Origin: Ectobius pallidus
Lineage: Eukaryota > Arthropoda > Insecta > Blattodea > Ectobiidae
Assembly: GCA_964059195.1 (NCBI GenBank)
Contig: CAXKWD010000009.1
Coordinates: 150,097,890-150,161,889, forward strand
Reading direction: 5' to 3'
DNA length: 64,000 bases
Of this stretch, positions 35,158 to 47,100 are shown piece by piece. Position numbers and translations under genes: made by a program. The notes under the pieces are model-generated. The model was not told where the DNA came from. It did no database searches and saw only the letters and a program-made list of their open reading frames with translations. Numbering within the stretch: position 1 is the stretch's first letter; the number at the start of each line of letters is the position of its first letter.

Positions 35158-38100
35158 ATGACAGTAAAACTGCATATTATTAGTACTACTAGTATTACTA
35201 CGGGAAAATTAAAATATAAGTCGCACCTTGGGATAAATCGGCCCCACCCAACCCACCCACCAATACAAGGACAGTTGGTCACTCTGCTTCGCTCAGAAAC
35301 AAAATACATCACACAGTAAATGCAAATGTGAATATCGAATGGACGGAGCTTAAGGGGCGACTTATATTTGAATTTCGCTATACTGAAACTAAAACTAAAC
35401 TCCGTGGCACTACATTCCTTGAGGGATTTGGTCTACCAACCGACCGGTGTGTCATCTACCACAGGCAGATGGCAGGGTTGGGTCATGTGGTCAGCATGCC
35501 GACCCCCACGACCGTTAATGGTGGTTTCCATGACCGGAGCCGCTACTTCTCTATCAAGTAGCTCCTCAATTTGAATGACGAGGAAGTGTACCCCTACCAG
35601 ACCCCTCAACCTCAGAAAAATCCAAGGATGTACCGGGGATCGAACCCGGACCGACGGATCTGACGCTAACCACAAGACCACGCCGGCGGTCCTACTGCTG
35701 TTACTACTTAGGTTATATTGCAAGCTTTAACTGCATTGTAGGTCATGTAATGTGTTTAGTATGTTTGCGTGAACTATTAGTCTATTGTAACAACTCATTC
35801 GCGTCATCTGTTTCTATTGTTTAGTGATGTCTTCGTATGTGGCATTCAGTTTAAACGATTATAATATCCAGTGACGTAGCGGCGATGAGTTATGGAAAAT
35901 AAGCAAGTCCTACAAACCCGGCGTTTGCTTTTGCGAACGAGGAAACCATGAAAAACCCAAGTCAATTTGGGCGGCCACGAGGTTTGATTTGAACTCAGGA
36001 CCTCTTCCCTGTTAGCCCATAGGCCTACCACATCGCTGTAATTGGTTTAGTGTGTTCAATGCGACTGAGCTAAACTGATTGCATTTCACAACAATAAGTA
36101 CATTAGGCCTATAGTTTTCTTGTTGCTAGTGGCAACAAAATGCCATTCATATTTTAATTGATATGTATGTTCTGAAATTCGCATTTAAGCTGTACTTATT
36201 TCGTTTTTATCTTGATATCTATTAATTGTATAAAGAAATGTTTTAAACAAAAAATGTTCATTTTAATTTTCTCTACAACTTTACTGTGGTAGGGTTTCAT
36301 GTATCACTTACTGTAATGGATATAATCTAGAAAAACTGAAAATGGATACGAATAAAGTACCCCTTAAGTCATTTTTGCAGAAATACAGATATAGCCATTT
36401 TATTACTCATAGATAAGAGTTTCCAATTTTAAATTTTTATTAAAATCGTTAAAGCCATTTTTTCAAAAATCAAAAATTTTCAAAAAGTTTTCATGAAAAG
36501 TCCCCTTAATATTTCAGTTGTAAAGTTAAATTTCTGGGCGGTTCGACAAAATTTCGAAAAAGTCCTTATTTCAAAAAATGAAGTAAATACAACGAGCCGT
36601 TTACCCGCTGTGCTTGTCCACGGACAGACGGACAGACGGACAGACGGACAGACGGACAGACGGACAGACGGACAGACGTCATTCCAAAAATATTTTTTTC
36701 GGTTTCTAGGCTTCATGAAACGTGCTCTCCCGGTGTTAACTCAACTTCGATTTTTTGTCACGATCACAATACTTTCTCTATACTCCGTATAAGCGAGAAA
36801 GTAAAAAGGATCCTTGGAAGCAATGGTCTCTATCAAGTACATAGGACTTACTGTATTTTTCGGACCATAAGACACACCTTGATTTTAGCATGGAAATTTA
36901 AGGGAAAAACTGTAACATGACTCTAAAGGAAAATTCGTGAAAGACTGAAAATACTTTTACGCCCTCTCACGATCAATACAACATATAATAAATGTAACAG
37001 AACAAGGCTGTTTAGAGGTCAATGCCATGTACCAAGCATTTTTATGAAGACTTTCTTATTTTTTACTGTTTCTGCACAACTTTTAATAATTTTCTGTAAT
37101 CTTCAAATTTCTTCATAATCTGTGGCACAAAAATGATGAGCAAAGTCAGATTTCTTGGTTTCTTTAAGTGCTGTTTGTAACTTAGATTTAAGTTTCTTTT
37201 TGTTTTCCAATATAGATTTTTAAATTCACAAATGCCTGAGCTGCTAGGAGGAATTTTGAGATTCCAAAGGACAATAACCTCATTGCTAAGTTGACACAGC
37301 CAATAGAAGGAAACATGTTCTGTTAAAGCAAACTTGTACATTACCCTAAACTTGGGCCTCCATCCGATTGGCTTGGCGAGAGAGGCGTGGAATGTGCTGA
37401 AGTTAATGAGTGCGTATGCAGCAAGGAAGAAGTTGGAGATGAGCGGGGCAATGGCGTTCAGTTCACCTAGAAACAACACAGTCTCATAAATTACAATGTA
37501 AAGAAATTAAACATTCCCTTTTTAACCCTTTGTATATTTATATAAGCAATCAGTAGTGGACTTCAAGTCTGAACTTAATGAATAGCTGTAATAAAATAAA
37601 TAAGATACCATTTGCTCAGCTAAAATATACTTTATGATCTGTTGCCAAGGCCTTTCGGTGTCTCTAAACCATCTTCAGGATATCTTTTGCTGGGTTGGGG
37701 CTTCCTCGAGGAAAGAACAGAAGATAGTTCAGTGACAGTGATTGTATGAGATTTTATATACATTTTATCTCATTTCATAAAGGTGACGAAAAGCAGTTTT
37801 TACTTAATTATTGAAGCTCCAAGAAAGCAAAAGTTGCCCTGAAGATGGTGTAAAGGCACCTAAAGGCCTAGGCAGCAAATAACAAAATGTATCCTAGTTG
37901 AGCAACTGGTTTCTTATTAATTTGATCAAGCTCAACGGTGTTCAACATGTATTTTAATAAATTCTAAATGGAGGTTTAACATAATGATGACGATATTGAT
38001 TTACTGTTCTCTCAGTCCAAGACATGGAAGATGACCACAGCTCACGTGATGCCGCGTAGAGTTGCAATTGTCTCTCTCAGAATGGGGGTAAAGCAACATC

Positions 38101-41100
38101 ACAACATTTCAATCCTGGGCACTTCTGCAGGAGACTTGCTAGGAGGTGTTTAAAAATCCAGCCCAGTTCTCGCTCCCATTGATTTATATCCTTTCCTACA
38201 CCTCAAGAAGTGACAGAGAATGACAAAGAGGCGGACATGGTTGCCACACAATCGTTCAAATCCCAGGCAGCAGACTTCTCCGACACAGGTATTCAAACAC
38301 TGGCCCCAAGGAATTAAAAATGTCTCAATTCAGGAGCCGAATATGTTGAAAAATAGCTGAACACTTGCTGTGTCGGTTGCAATAAACATTTCCATGTGTT
38401 TTGTTTCTGTAAACTGCCCCAGGGAAACTTACTTTATGGATGGCCACAAGATTTCATTGAGATACAAGTCTTGTTCAGTTAATAGTGTAATTTTTTGTCA
38501 TAACAAATAAGGGGGAAAAGGAATGGAAGACTCTAGATATTCTTTGAAGCAGAAAACAGACAATGAACTAAGTGTAGAAACTGTTCAAATATTATGTGAC
38601 TGTGACAATATATTATTTCTTACCAATAAGAATGAAGCCGATAGAGATGAAGAATGCGAGTACATATCCTCGCACTGGCTCGTTGTTTTTCCCGTAGCCT
38701 TTAGCAAACCAGGTGATGTAGGGATAGAGCTGGTCCTTACACAGCGCCTGGAAGACTTTGGGTGCGGACACCAGACTCGCAAGAGCTGAGGAGAGAGTCG
38801 CAGCAAAGCAGCCTGCGTAGATAAGTGGTCCAAATGCAGACACCAGCTCCATTACCTGACAAGACATTACACTAGTTCATCTATTTGATGTCAATTCATA
38901 ATAATAACCACAAGTACACAGTGGCTCATTAATTCTGGGCCCTATTTCATAAAATTCTACAGGTGTGACAAATAAGACAATTATGTCAAGTCTGACAAAT
39001 TTGTTTTTATGTCATGACAATTGTATTTTTCATAAATATTACAACTTTTCCTTACATTACAGGCAAACTAATGAAAATTGTCAGACTATCAAACCTAAAG
39101 TTTTTTTTTAGTACACTGAAGAGGTCTCTCATATATGCATGCGATAAACGATCTTAACATTGAATGTGATACCTAAGGAATTGATTATTACTATCGAAAA
39201 TAATTGAATTATATTTCTCTTTGAATACAAAGTCAATTAAATTGAATGTTAGGTTAATCCATTGCCTAAAAACCCTGCGTGGTCTCATGTCTATTTCTTC
39301 ATCACTTTCACTACTACCAGAATCACTACTACTATTAACAAGAAAGTTAAAATCATAAAAACAGTTTGCCAAGTTATGCAACACATTTACATAACCTACT
39401 GACTTGGCCTACATATGAAAGATTGCCTGTCACTTCTGTAATGACAATTCTACATTTTTTGTAAATTTGTAAATATGTCAGCAAAAATTAATGTTTTATA
39501 AATGGTAGGTATCCTAAGATTTGACATATTTGTCGGACTTTTACCTGTAAACTCAAAAGTTTTGAGAAATAACAATATGTAAAATTGTCATGACATTTAT
39601 GTAAAGTTGTCAGCTTTTATGAAAAACGCAATTGTCAAAATGTAAACCTGTAAAACAATTTACTGATACCTGTCACCTGTAAAATCGTAACTTTTATGAA
39701 ATGGGGCTCTGGTCTACAGGTCATGATTTCAACAGTGAGGCAAAATTATGGAAATGTGTTCAGAAACCACTTGATTTAGACATATATACAGATAGGTACA
39801 TCCTCAAGTCCAAAGCTACCAGGAACAACTACCAACTTTCTTACCTGGAAGCTGTTGTGCAGACCCCACTCGCAATGTCGATCAGAGCAATCATTCCACG
39901 TCCCATTGATGAGCTCAGTAACGTTGCCACTTGCATCTCGCTCCATTACCGCACCAGCCATGAATGCCATCAGCAGGTAAGAGAAAGTCGTGAGGATGAT
40001 GGAGAGCAGCGTTCCTTTGGGGATGGCACTTTGTGGATCCTAGACAAAACAAAATGTCTGTTGTTAATATTCACACAGCGTAAGAGTTAAAACTGCTCCA
40101 GCAAAAGCACAAAATAATTAATGAAATTATGTGAACTACATTGGAAAGAACTGAAGGTGGCGGCAACTTTGATGCAATCATCGAAAAGAAACTATGACAA
40201 TAAAAATGGAAAGCTGATGCTACAATTATCTGACAACCTTGCACACGAGCAACCTTGCTCATTTGGGTGTATTTCTTAATATTATATTCATGGTATATTA
40301 TGTATCAAACATTATATTTTTTTTGTGTTTTATCCATCTTTTTTCCATAGCAGAACATTTTCATAAAGATGGTGGAATGGAGAAAGAAATTCAGAATAGA
40401 AACACTCTGGCCAGAAAAGCGATATCCCTATTAAATGGAATATTGAGGGACAGACATATCACGAGAAGGAAAAAAAAACAGTATATTTATGATTCAATAG
40501 TTAAGAAAATAGTACAATGTGGTTCGGAAATTTGGCCAGTTAAAAAGAGAGACTAAAGAAAATTATTAGCAATGGTAATGGATTTTTAGAGAAGAGCAAA
40601 TAGAACTTCAGGGATGGAAAGAATTAGAAATGAAGAAATTCGGGAACACGTGGAAGTACAGGAGAACCCCAATAATTCGAGCTAATTGGGGCTGAGGCTA
40701 CCTCGAATTACAAAAAACTCGGATTATACGGAAATATCATCATAAATCATTGGGTAAATCATAAATAAATGTTTAATGAGCACAATAATGGTTTAAAAAA
40801 AAATCTGATGTGAAAGTCACATAACTTCCTCTGCCCAAATAAAAGTTAGCAGTATTCACATATCTTTTACAGAATCGCAAGACACAATTTTACGCTAATT
40901 ATCCTATAAATACCTCTTCTTTCAATGATGCGACTAAAAGCGCAGGCTATATAACAAACTTAAGAAAAAAAAAACAAGTGACTTCAGACGTTTATTGAAC
41001 TTTCCGTCGTAAAGAATAATTTCCGAAATTTATCGAATATTTCCCTCAGATACTTCTTTACTCTATACCTGGTCAACAATACATCTTCACATTCTTATAT

Positions 41101-44100
41101 AGAATAAGAGGCCGTGAAAGAGCGCGTATTCAGTTGTTCATCACGCAAGACAAAATTTCTACTAACAGTGGGTGAACAGTGGGTGGCTTGTAACTACCCT
41201 CAGAGAATTTTTTCGAAAAAAATTTTCAAATAAAAGTTTTAGCTCTCAGTAAAAGGAACACATGTGCAAATTTTAAAGAAAATCGTTAGAGCCGTTTTCG
41301 AGAAAATCGCGAAAAACGAAAATTTCTTCATGTAAAGTCCCCTTAAAAATAAGAGAAATTTGTCGCCAATCTTCGAATCACATCTTCAGAAGGTACCTGA
41401 CCCAAATACGAAATTTTGTTTTCATACGATTCTCCGTTTCGGAGCTAGCCTGTTCACAAACTTCCACACAGACAGACACACAGACACACACACAGACATG
41501 TTTCCAAAAATAGTATTTTTGGATTCAGGGGGCCTTGAAACGTGTATATATGCTAAAAACTCAACTTCGAATTTTAGGGTCGAAAACAATACTTCCTCTA
41601 CCTATAGTACCTATGGTACGGGCAGAGGAAGTAATAAATAAATAACAATATAGTAGGCCTACATAACTTTGTTACGCCTGTATGTACAGTCGGTCAAATA
41701 AAAAACGTCGGGCGGTATTTGATTAAGTATCACGAACGAGCATATGCGCATGTACAGGAAGACTTAAGGTCAGGTTCACACACGCCTCTTGTCTATCCAT
41801 GTATTTTCTTGATTATTTAGTCAGTTTTGTTCCAAAACAAACATGTATAGAAGGCTGTGGCTATATGCCTCAAATCCGCCATATTCTTGGTTGCAAATTG
41901 TTATAATATTAATAATTAATAGATTCGCGAGGAATATGTTTATTCAAGGAGCATTTTTTAAAGATTTTATTTTATAATACCGGTACTTGTAGTGCAAAAT
42001 CAATAACTTACGCTCAGCATCTGCAACCAATCTTAGCATCGAAATACGCGTCCGGCCAGATCAACGTTTGCTATGAAAACTTCCGGTCGCATTATAGTAA
42101 CGTTCCCACCTCTGAGCTTCTTTTCATAAATATGGAACCTTCTCGCTGCTTCAGAGACCGAAAAATGCAGGTCAATTACAGCCCTAACCACACTTTCTCT
42201 CACGTTAGCATTTGTATGTGGCGATGACACAAAGCAAAATGAATTATGACAATGCATTAAGTTGAATATCGTGTGTTGCGATTTCCGCGATGTTCATTTT
42301 TTCCCTCCTTGTTCATATTTTCCCTCCTGCCGCAAGGCCTCATATGTTCCGAAAATGACCTGTATTTTGTGTTTTTTATAGGAAACTTGTGAACTAATGC
42401 GTCAAAACTTTAATTTTTAGCAGCATACGAGTCCCGACGTTTTTTATTTGACCGACTGTATATTGGCAAACATTTCCAATTTGCTACATCGACTTCCTTT
42501 AAGGATTAAGTCTGACCCTTAATGGAGTGGAACGCAAAAGCGGCGCTACTAGGAAAATACTTTTAATTACTATAGTCGCTGAGTAGGGATTACTGTAACA
42601 TTACAGTATTATTTTCTGAAAGGATGGTATGCACTGTGCAATTGATTGACATGAGGTCCCGACAAAGAAAGATCGAACCTAACGGTTTTTGTCAATCTGT
42701 AATAGAAATTCATTAGCAGTCTGAAGCCAAGGTTACTTCTGTGTATTACGAACGAAAACCCTAAGTGGGACAGTTTTACCTGCATTTTTGTACATGGAAA
42801 ATTTGAAAGAAAGCTCAAAATGTAACACATTTTTTTTCCTTCCTTGTTTTTCTGTTCTTTCCTTGTTTTCTGTGTTTTCTTTATGACATATTCGGAAGTG
42901 TGTAAAACTTACTTGCGGACACCGTATAAAAACGGGATTTTACTACAGTTTTATGGAAAATTTTAATTTTGTTAAGACCAGCTTGAATTACACGGAACCT
43001 CGAAATACCGGGGCTCGAATTACCGAGGCTCTACTGTACAACACTCTATAATAGATGGCATTAAAGAAAAGCAACTCATGCGGTCATGTGAGAAGGATGG
43101 GGGAGGAGAGATTACCAAAGAAGATCTTCAGATGGAATCTTCCGGGCAGAAAGAAAAGAGGCAGACCAAAGAAGACATGAAGGAGAAAAACACTCCTGAG
43201 AATCTATGGGAGGACAGAGAGGCTTGGAAATTGAAAATACAGAAGATGTAGACCGTGGTGGTGATGATGATGAAGAGAAAAATTTCAACCTAGATTTTTA
43301 ATTTGAAATTTTGTAATAAAAAATTTGTAATTTGCATTTTTCAAATTAAGCCAAGCCGTATCAATTAAAATTAATGTTTGCTGAAGAGCTACTATTCCAA
43401 AATCTTAATAAAAATAGTGAATTTGTAAGAAATTACTTTAAAATATACAGGAGAACTCTGGACAATAGTTTAAATCATGAAAGAAGGTAATTTGCTAAGA
43501 AAAGCTAAATTGTACAGTACTGTAAGTAAAATGTCACACAATCGGTTACAATCAGATTCTGTTGGCTATAAGTTTTGCTTTTTCGCAAATAATAAGCACT
43601 GATAGAGGTTTCCCAGTGCTCGCTACTGCAAAAACCACTTGAATCTGCAAATATATATGTGCATGTTCAGTGTGTATACATTATTTTTTAAGAGTCAACT
43701 TACAATGACTCAGTAAAAAATGATAACATTGCTACATGCATTCTGATTGGCTAACTTTACCTTTAAATCTCCAGATATGTTGGCTCCAGCGAGAATCCCA
43801 GTAGCAGCCGGGAAGAAAATTGAGAACACAGAGAAGAAATTGTGTTCCACGCCTTCACTCAATCGGTAGTCCGAGAAGAAGTTCTGCTTCATTAGACGGG
43901 CTGTAAACAACGCAAAAGGTTTCAACCGTACTGAACTTTGCTAGCCATCACAACAACGAATCCAGATTATAGCTACTAGAAGGAATTTCAACTCAGCCAT
44001 TTCATAAAATATGGAAATTTTTCCATCATAGAGAGATTTTACAAAACTAGTGTACTGTATTTTACGGATCAAAAGACGCAGTTTTCTACCTTGAAAACAG

Positions 44101-47100
44101 AGCTTAGAAAGTTGGGAGCGTCTAATGGTCCGAAGTACACTCGCACAAGGTTATAATTTGTTTAAAAATTTTTGTTTAGAATCACATTAAATTTCTTTTC
44201 CTTTAAATTTCCATCCTAAAATCAAGGTGCATCTTATGGTCTGAAGCATCTTATAGTCCGTAAATTGGAAAGTCAAATAAAAGTTTAAAACCAAGAGTTC
44301 ACTGGATATTAAGGAATTATGTGTATTTGAAGTTGTTTCATGTGTAAAATTTGTCGATTACTTATTTATTGCATTGTAGTTGATTTTTTTGGCATTTATA
44401 GCATGATTTTAACACTCGTTAAAACTAATTAGTAAAGATTAATCAGATATGTCCTGTTTGATTTGAGAAAATATACATCTTAAGGTACAATTTGGTATAA
44501 GATTAACTTAAAAAACTATGTGTGATTAATTACTATGTAAAGTAGCAAAAAGTTACTTTTTGTCCCACCCGTAATGGTGATAGTTTTGTTAAATTATTAT
44601 TGATGAGTTAAATAAATGTTCTGACAACCTGGAAACAGTTTATAATTTGTATTTGATCCCCCATATCTTCATTAATAACAACATTAAGACCCTAACAGTA
44701 ATAGCAGAACAGCAAATGAACTTTTGTTTTGCGTCATTAAAATCAGTGTCCAAATTATGTCCCACTCATAATAAATTTTGAAAAACAAATTTAAAAATAT
44801 TTAAAATAAATTTTAAATAATGCTTTCCATGTAGTATGGGGGAGAAGGCATAGTATATTTTACAGAATGTGCAGAACAAGTTCTAATTCATTATTTATGA
44901 CATGTAATAAAAAAAAATATACAAGTAAGAATCAGCTTGAAAAATTTTATGTCATAACCGGGATTTGAACACGGATCTTCGGCTTAACGCGCTGATGCTC
45001 TACCATTGAGCTACCATAGTATATAAATAATAACTTGGCTTCAAAGTACCTACAAATGTAGGACGCCATTGGATGTGTGTTCTCAACGGAGAAACCTCCC
45101 GTGGTCTGCCTTGTCTTCTGAATCAGTTGAGGAATTTGATGTCGTTCTGGCATGTTGTCATGGTAGCTCAATGGTAGAGCATCGGCGCGTTAAGCCGAAG
45201 ATCCGTGTTCAAATCCCGGTTATGACATGAAATTTTTCGAGCTGATTCTTACTTGTATTAATATCCCAGACATGGATTTAATGTCTATTTCCTTTCCCTC
45301 CACTTAAAAAAAAATATGCCTAGTTGTTATAATTTGCTAGAATGTCCCACCCGTAATTATGAAATGGCTGAACTGTAATGCCACCATTAGGTTGGCACTG
45401 TAGCTTAGGTTGTACTTACTGTCGTAACCAGTGAAACCTCTAGCTCTTGCAAAGTCAGACATTGGTCCAATGAACGTGCCAATCATGAAATCAACAATAG
45501 CTATGAGAAGAATAACCAGAAGTCCCAGTTGTGCCTAAAACAAACACAACAAAATGAAATAAACTGAATGCTATAAAGCATCAGAATTCTGAGGATAGCG
45601 ACAAAGAATGAGTTTTGAAAAACTGCAATCTTATTTTATTTTATAATTTCATTACAGTTTATGCAGTACCTTCCAACGTGAAGGAAATGACTGAATTTAC
45701 TTTAACACAAGAAACAGAGAAGAACGTAGGCTACATACAGGCCTCCAGCTTTATAAGGGCCTACCACAACTCTAAAGGAAATTTCTGAACTGCATAAATT
45801 CAAACCTTGTGTAAAAATGTTTCTAATAGAGCACTGTTTTTATAACTAAGATGATTTTTTTTGAAACTGTTAGATATAAGTAAATTAATTATGTTACTAG
45901 TTATAAAAATAAGTTAGTAGTTATAAGCACTTCTGTAAATATTAATTTTACCTCATAGGTAATATTATCAGTAGGGCAAGGCATTTTATGATTTTGCATC
46001 TTTTTTGTTTAGAAGTTGAAAGATAGCTCGAATATATATAAATGTGTATCATGAAATAATTGACTAAATAAGTGCAATTTGTGTGGTTTTGTTTTTGCTT
46101 TATTTTGCATATTTCGTCGTTTTTCAAGAGATAGGTCATTATTTGGTAATTTTTAGGTCATTTTCTGAATTTTTATGCCATGTTTCAGTAGAGGAAGGAG
46201 CTTTTCCTTGTACAAATCATTACTTTCAGACAACAGACAATCGTTTTTATTTGAGAATCTCCGCCAAGTGTTCATAGTTCATTTTAATTCAGGTTTATTG
46301 TAAACGCCACAGCAGTTTGTCTTGTAGCAATTAAGATTTATTTTTTCTCTCTTTTTAAATAGCTCGTATTTGATAGGGGCAATTTGATGGGCATGCCAGT
46401 TCAGAAAGAATTTCTTTTTCCGCTAAGGGTGTCCAAGTAGTATAAATTTACTTACTTCTTTAGTAACAAAATAAATGTGTTTTATATTGTAAATTCATAT
46501 ATAACGCACTATCTTCCATTAAATTGCTTTTAGAAATCCATTATTTAAAATAACCAATTATAAGTAGGCCTAATAATGGTAAATTTATTGGCCTTTTTTA
46601 AATTATGGGCCAAGTTTCACTATTTTTAGGTCATAAATACATTTTTTATTTTGCATTTTTTCACTATAAATACATTTTTTATTTTGCATTTTTTTTTTTC
46701 ACTATTTTATGGTCATTAAATGCCTTGCCCTAATTATCAGTATTTTAATTAAAACTTAATAATTAATGTAGTCATGTAAGAATCTGACGTGTCCTATATC
46801 ATGTAAAATGATCAAAGGATGAATAAACCCACACACACACTTTGAAGCATCAAAAAAAGTACAGGTTATCGTTATAATTTGAATTTCCTACGCAGCATTG
46901 ATTGGTTTTAGTTCCCTGAATTGTAGGCAAAAAGATTTATGAAGACTATTCCATGAATAAAAATGTAACGAATTATACAAATAATAATTACTTTCGTGCT
47001 TTGTTGTATAAAAACAAAACTAACACTCTGAGAGATCACAGCATAGAATGAATCAACCATCAGTGAATCGATTCGAGTTGTCACCTATCAAGTGTGTTTG

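Larger units (their letters stand above)
40657..43038. mobile_element. Pogo/Tigger-like element inserted in LINE, with nested insertions
   Basis: The ends TACAGGAGAACCCCAATAAT and GGCTCTACTGTA are inverted. Next to them are CTCGAATTACAAAAAACTCG and ACCTCGAAATACCGGGGCTC. It is TA-flanked. Inside are the 41220-41640 repeat and a Tc1/mariner-type element at 41687-42458. Confidence 0.75.
44921..45305. mobile_element. tRNA-bearing palindromic element, 12-bp TSD
   Basis: The left part (44921-45018) is only tail plus tRNA, on the minus strand. The right part (45062-45305) is a full unit on the plus strand. A(9)TAT is duplicated at 44909-44920 and 45306-45317. The paralogous site near 62575 is empty. 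Confidence 0.8.
43994..45370. mobile_element. TIR element (CAGCCATTTCATAA), copy 1, with two insertions
   Basis: The 14-bp inverted ends CAGCCATTTCATAA/TTATGAAATGGCTG are flanked by AACT at 43990-43993 and 45371-45374. It is collinear with 61132-62635. An approximately 220-bp ATAAGAYGCACC-type MITE (about 44055-44275) and the tRNA palindrome (44921-45305) are inserted in it. The superfamily is uncertain; a 4-bp duplication would suit Chapaev, Sola or Academ. Confidence 0.8.

Noticed and set aside
35097..35312. Poly-tyrosine frame
   Set aside because: It is a translation of an (AAT)n microsatellite.
36619..36678. CRISPR-like repeat array
   Set aside because: It is a perfect 8-bp minisatellite without spacers in a eukaryotic genome.
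45157..45226. A functional tRNA-Asn gene
   Set aside because: It folds well, but it is multicopy within a mobile repeat and has C at the universally conserved U33, so I list it only as tRNA-like.
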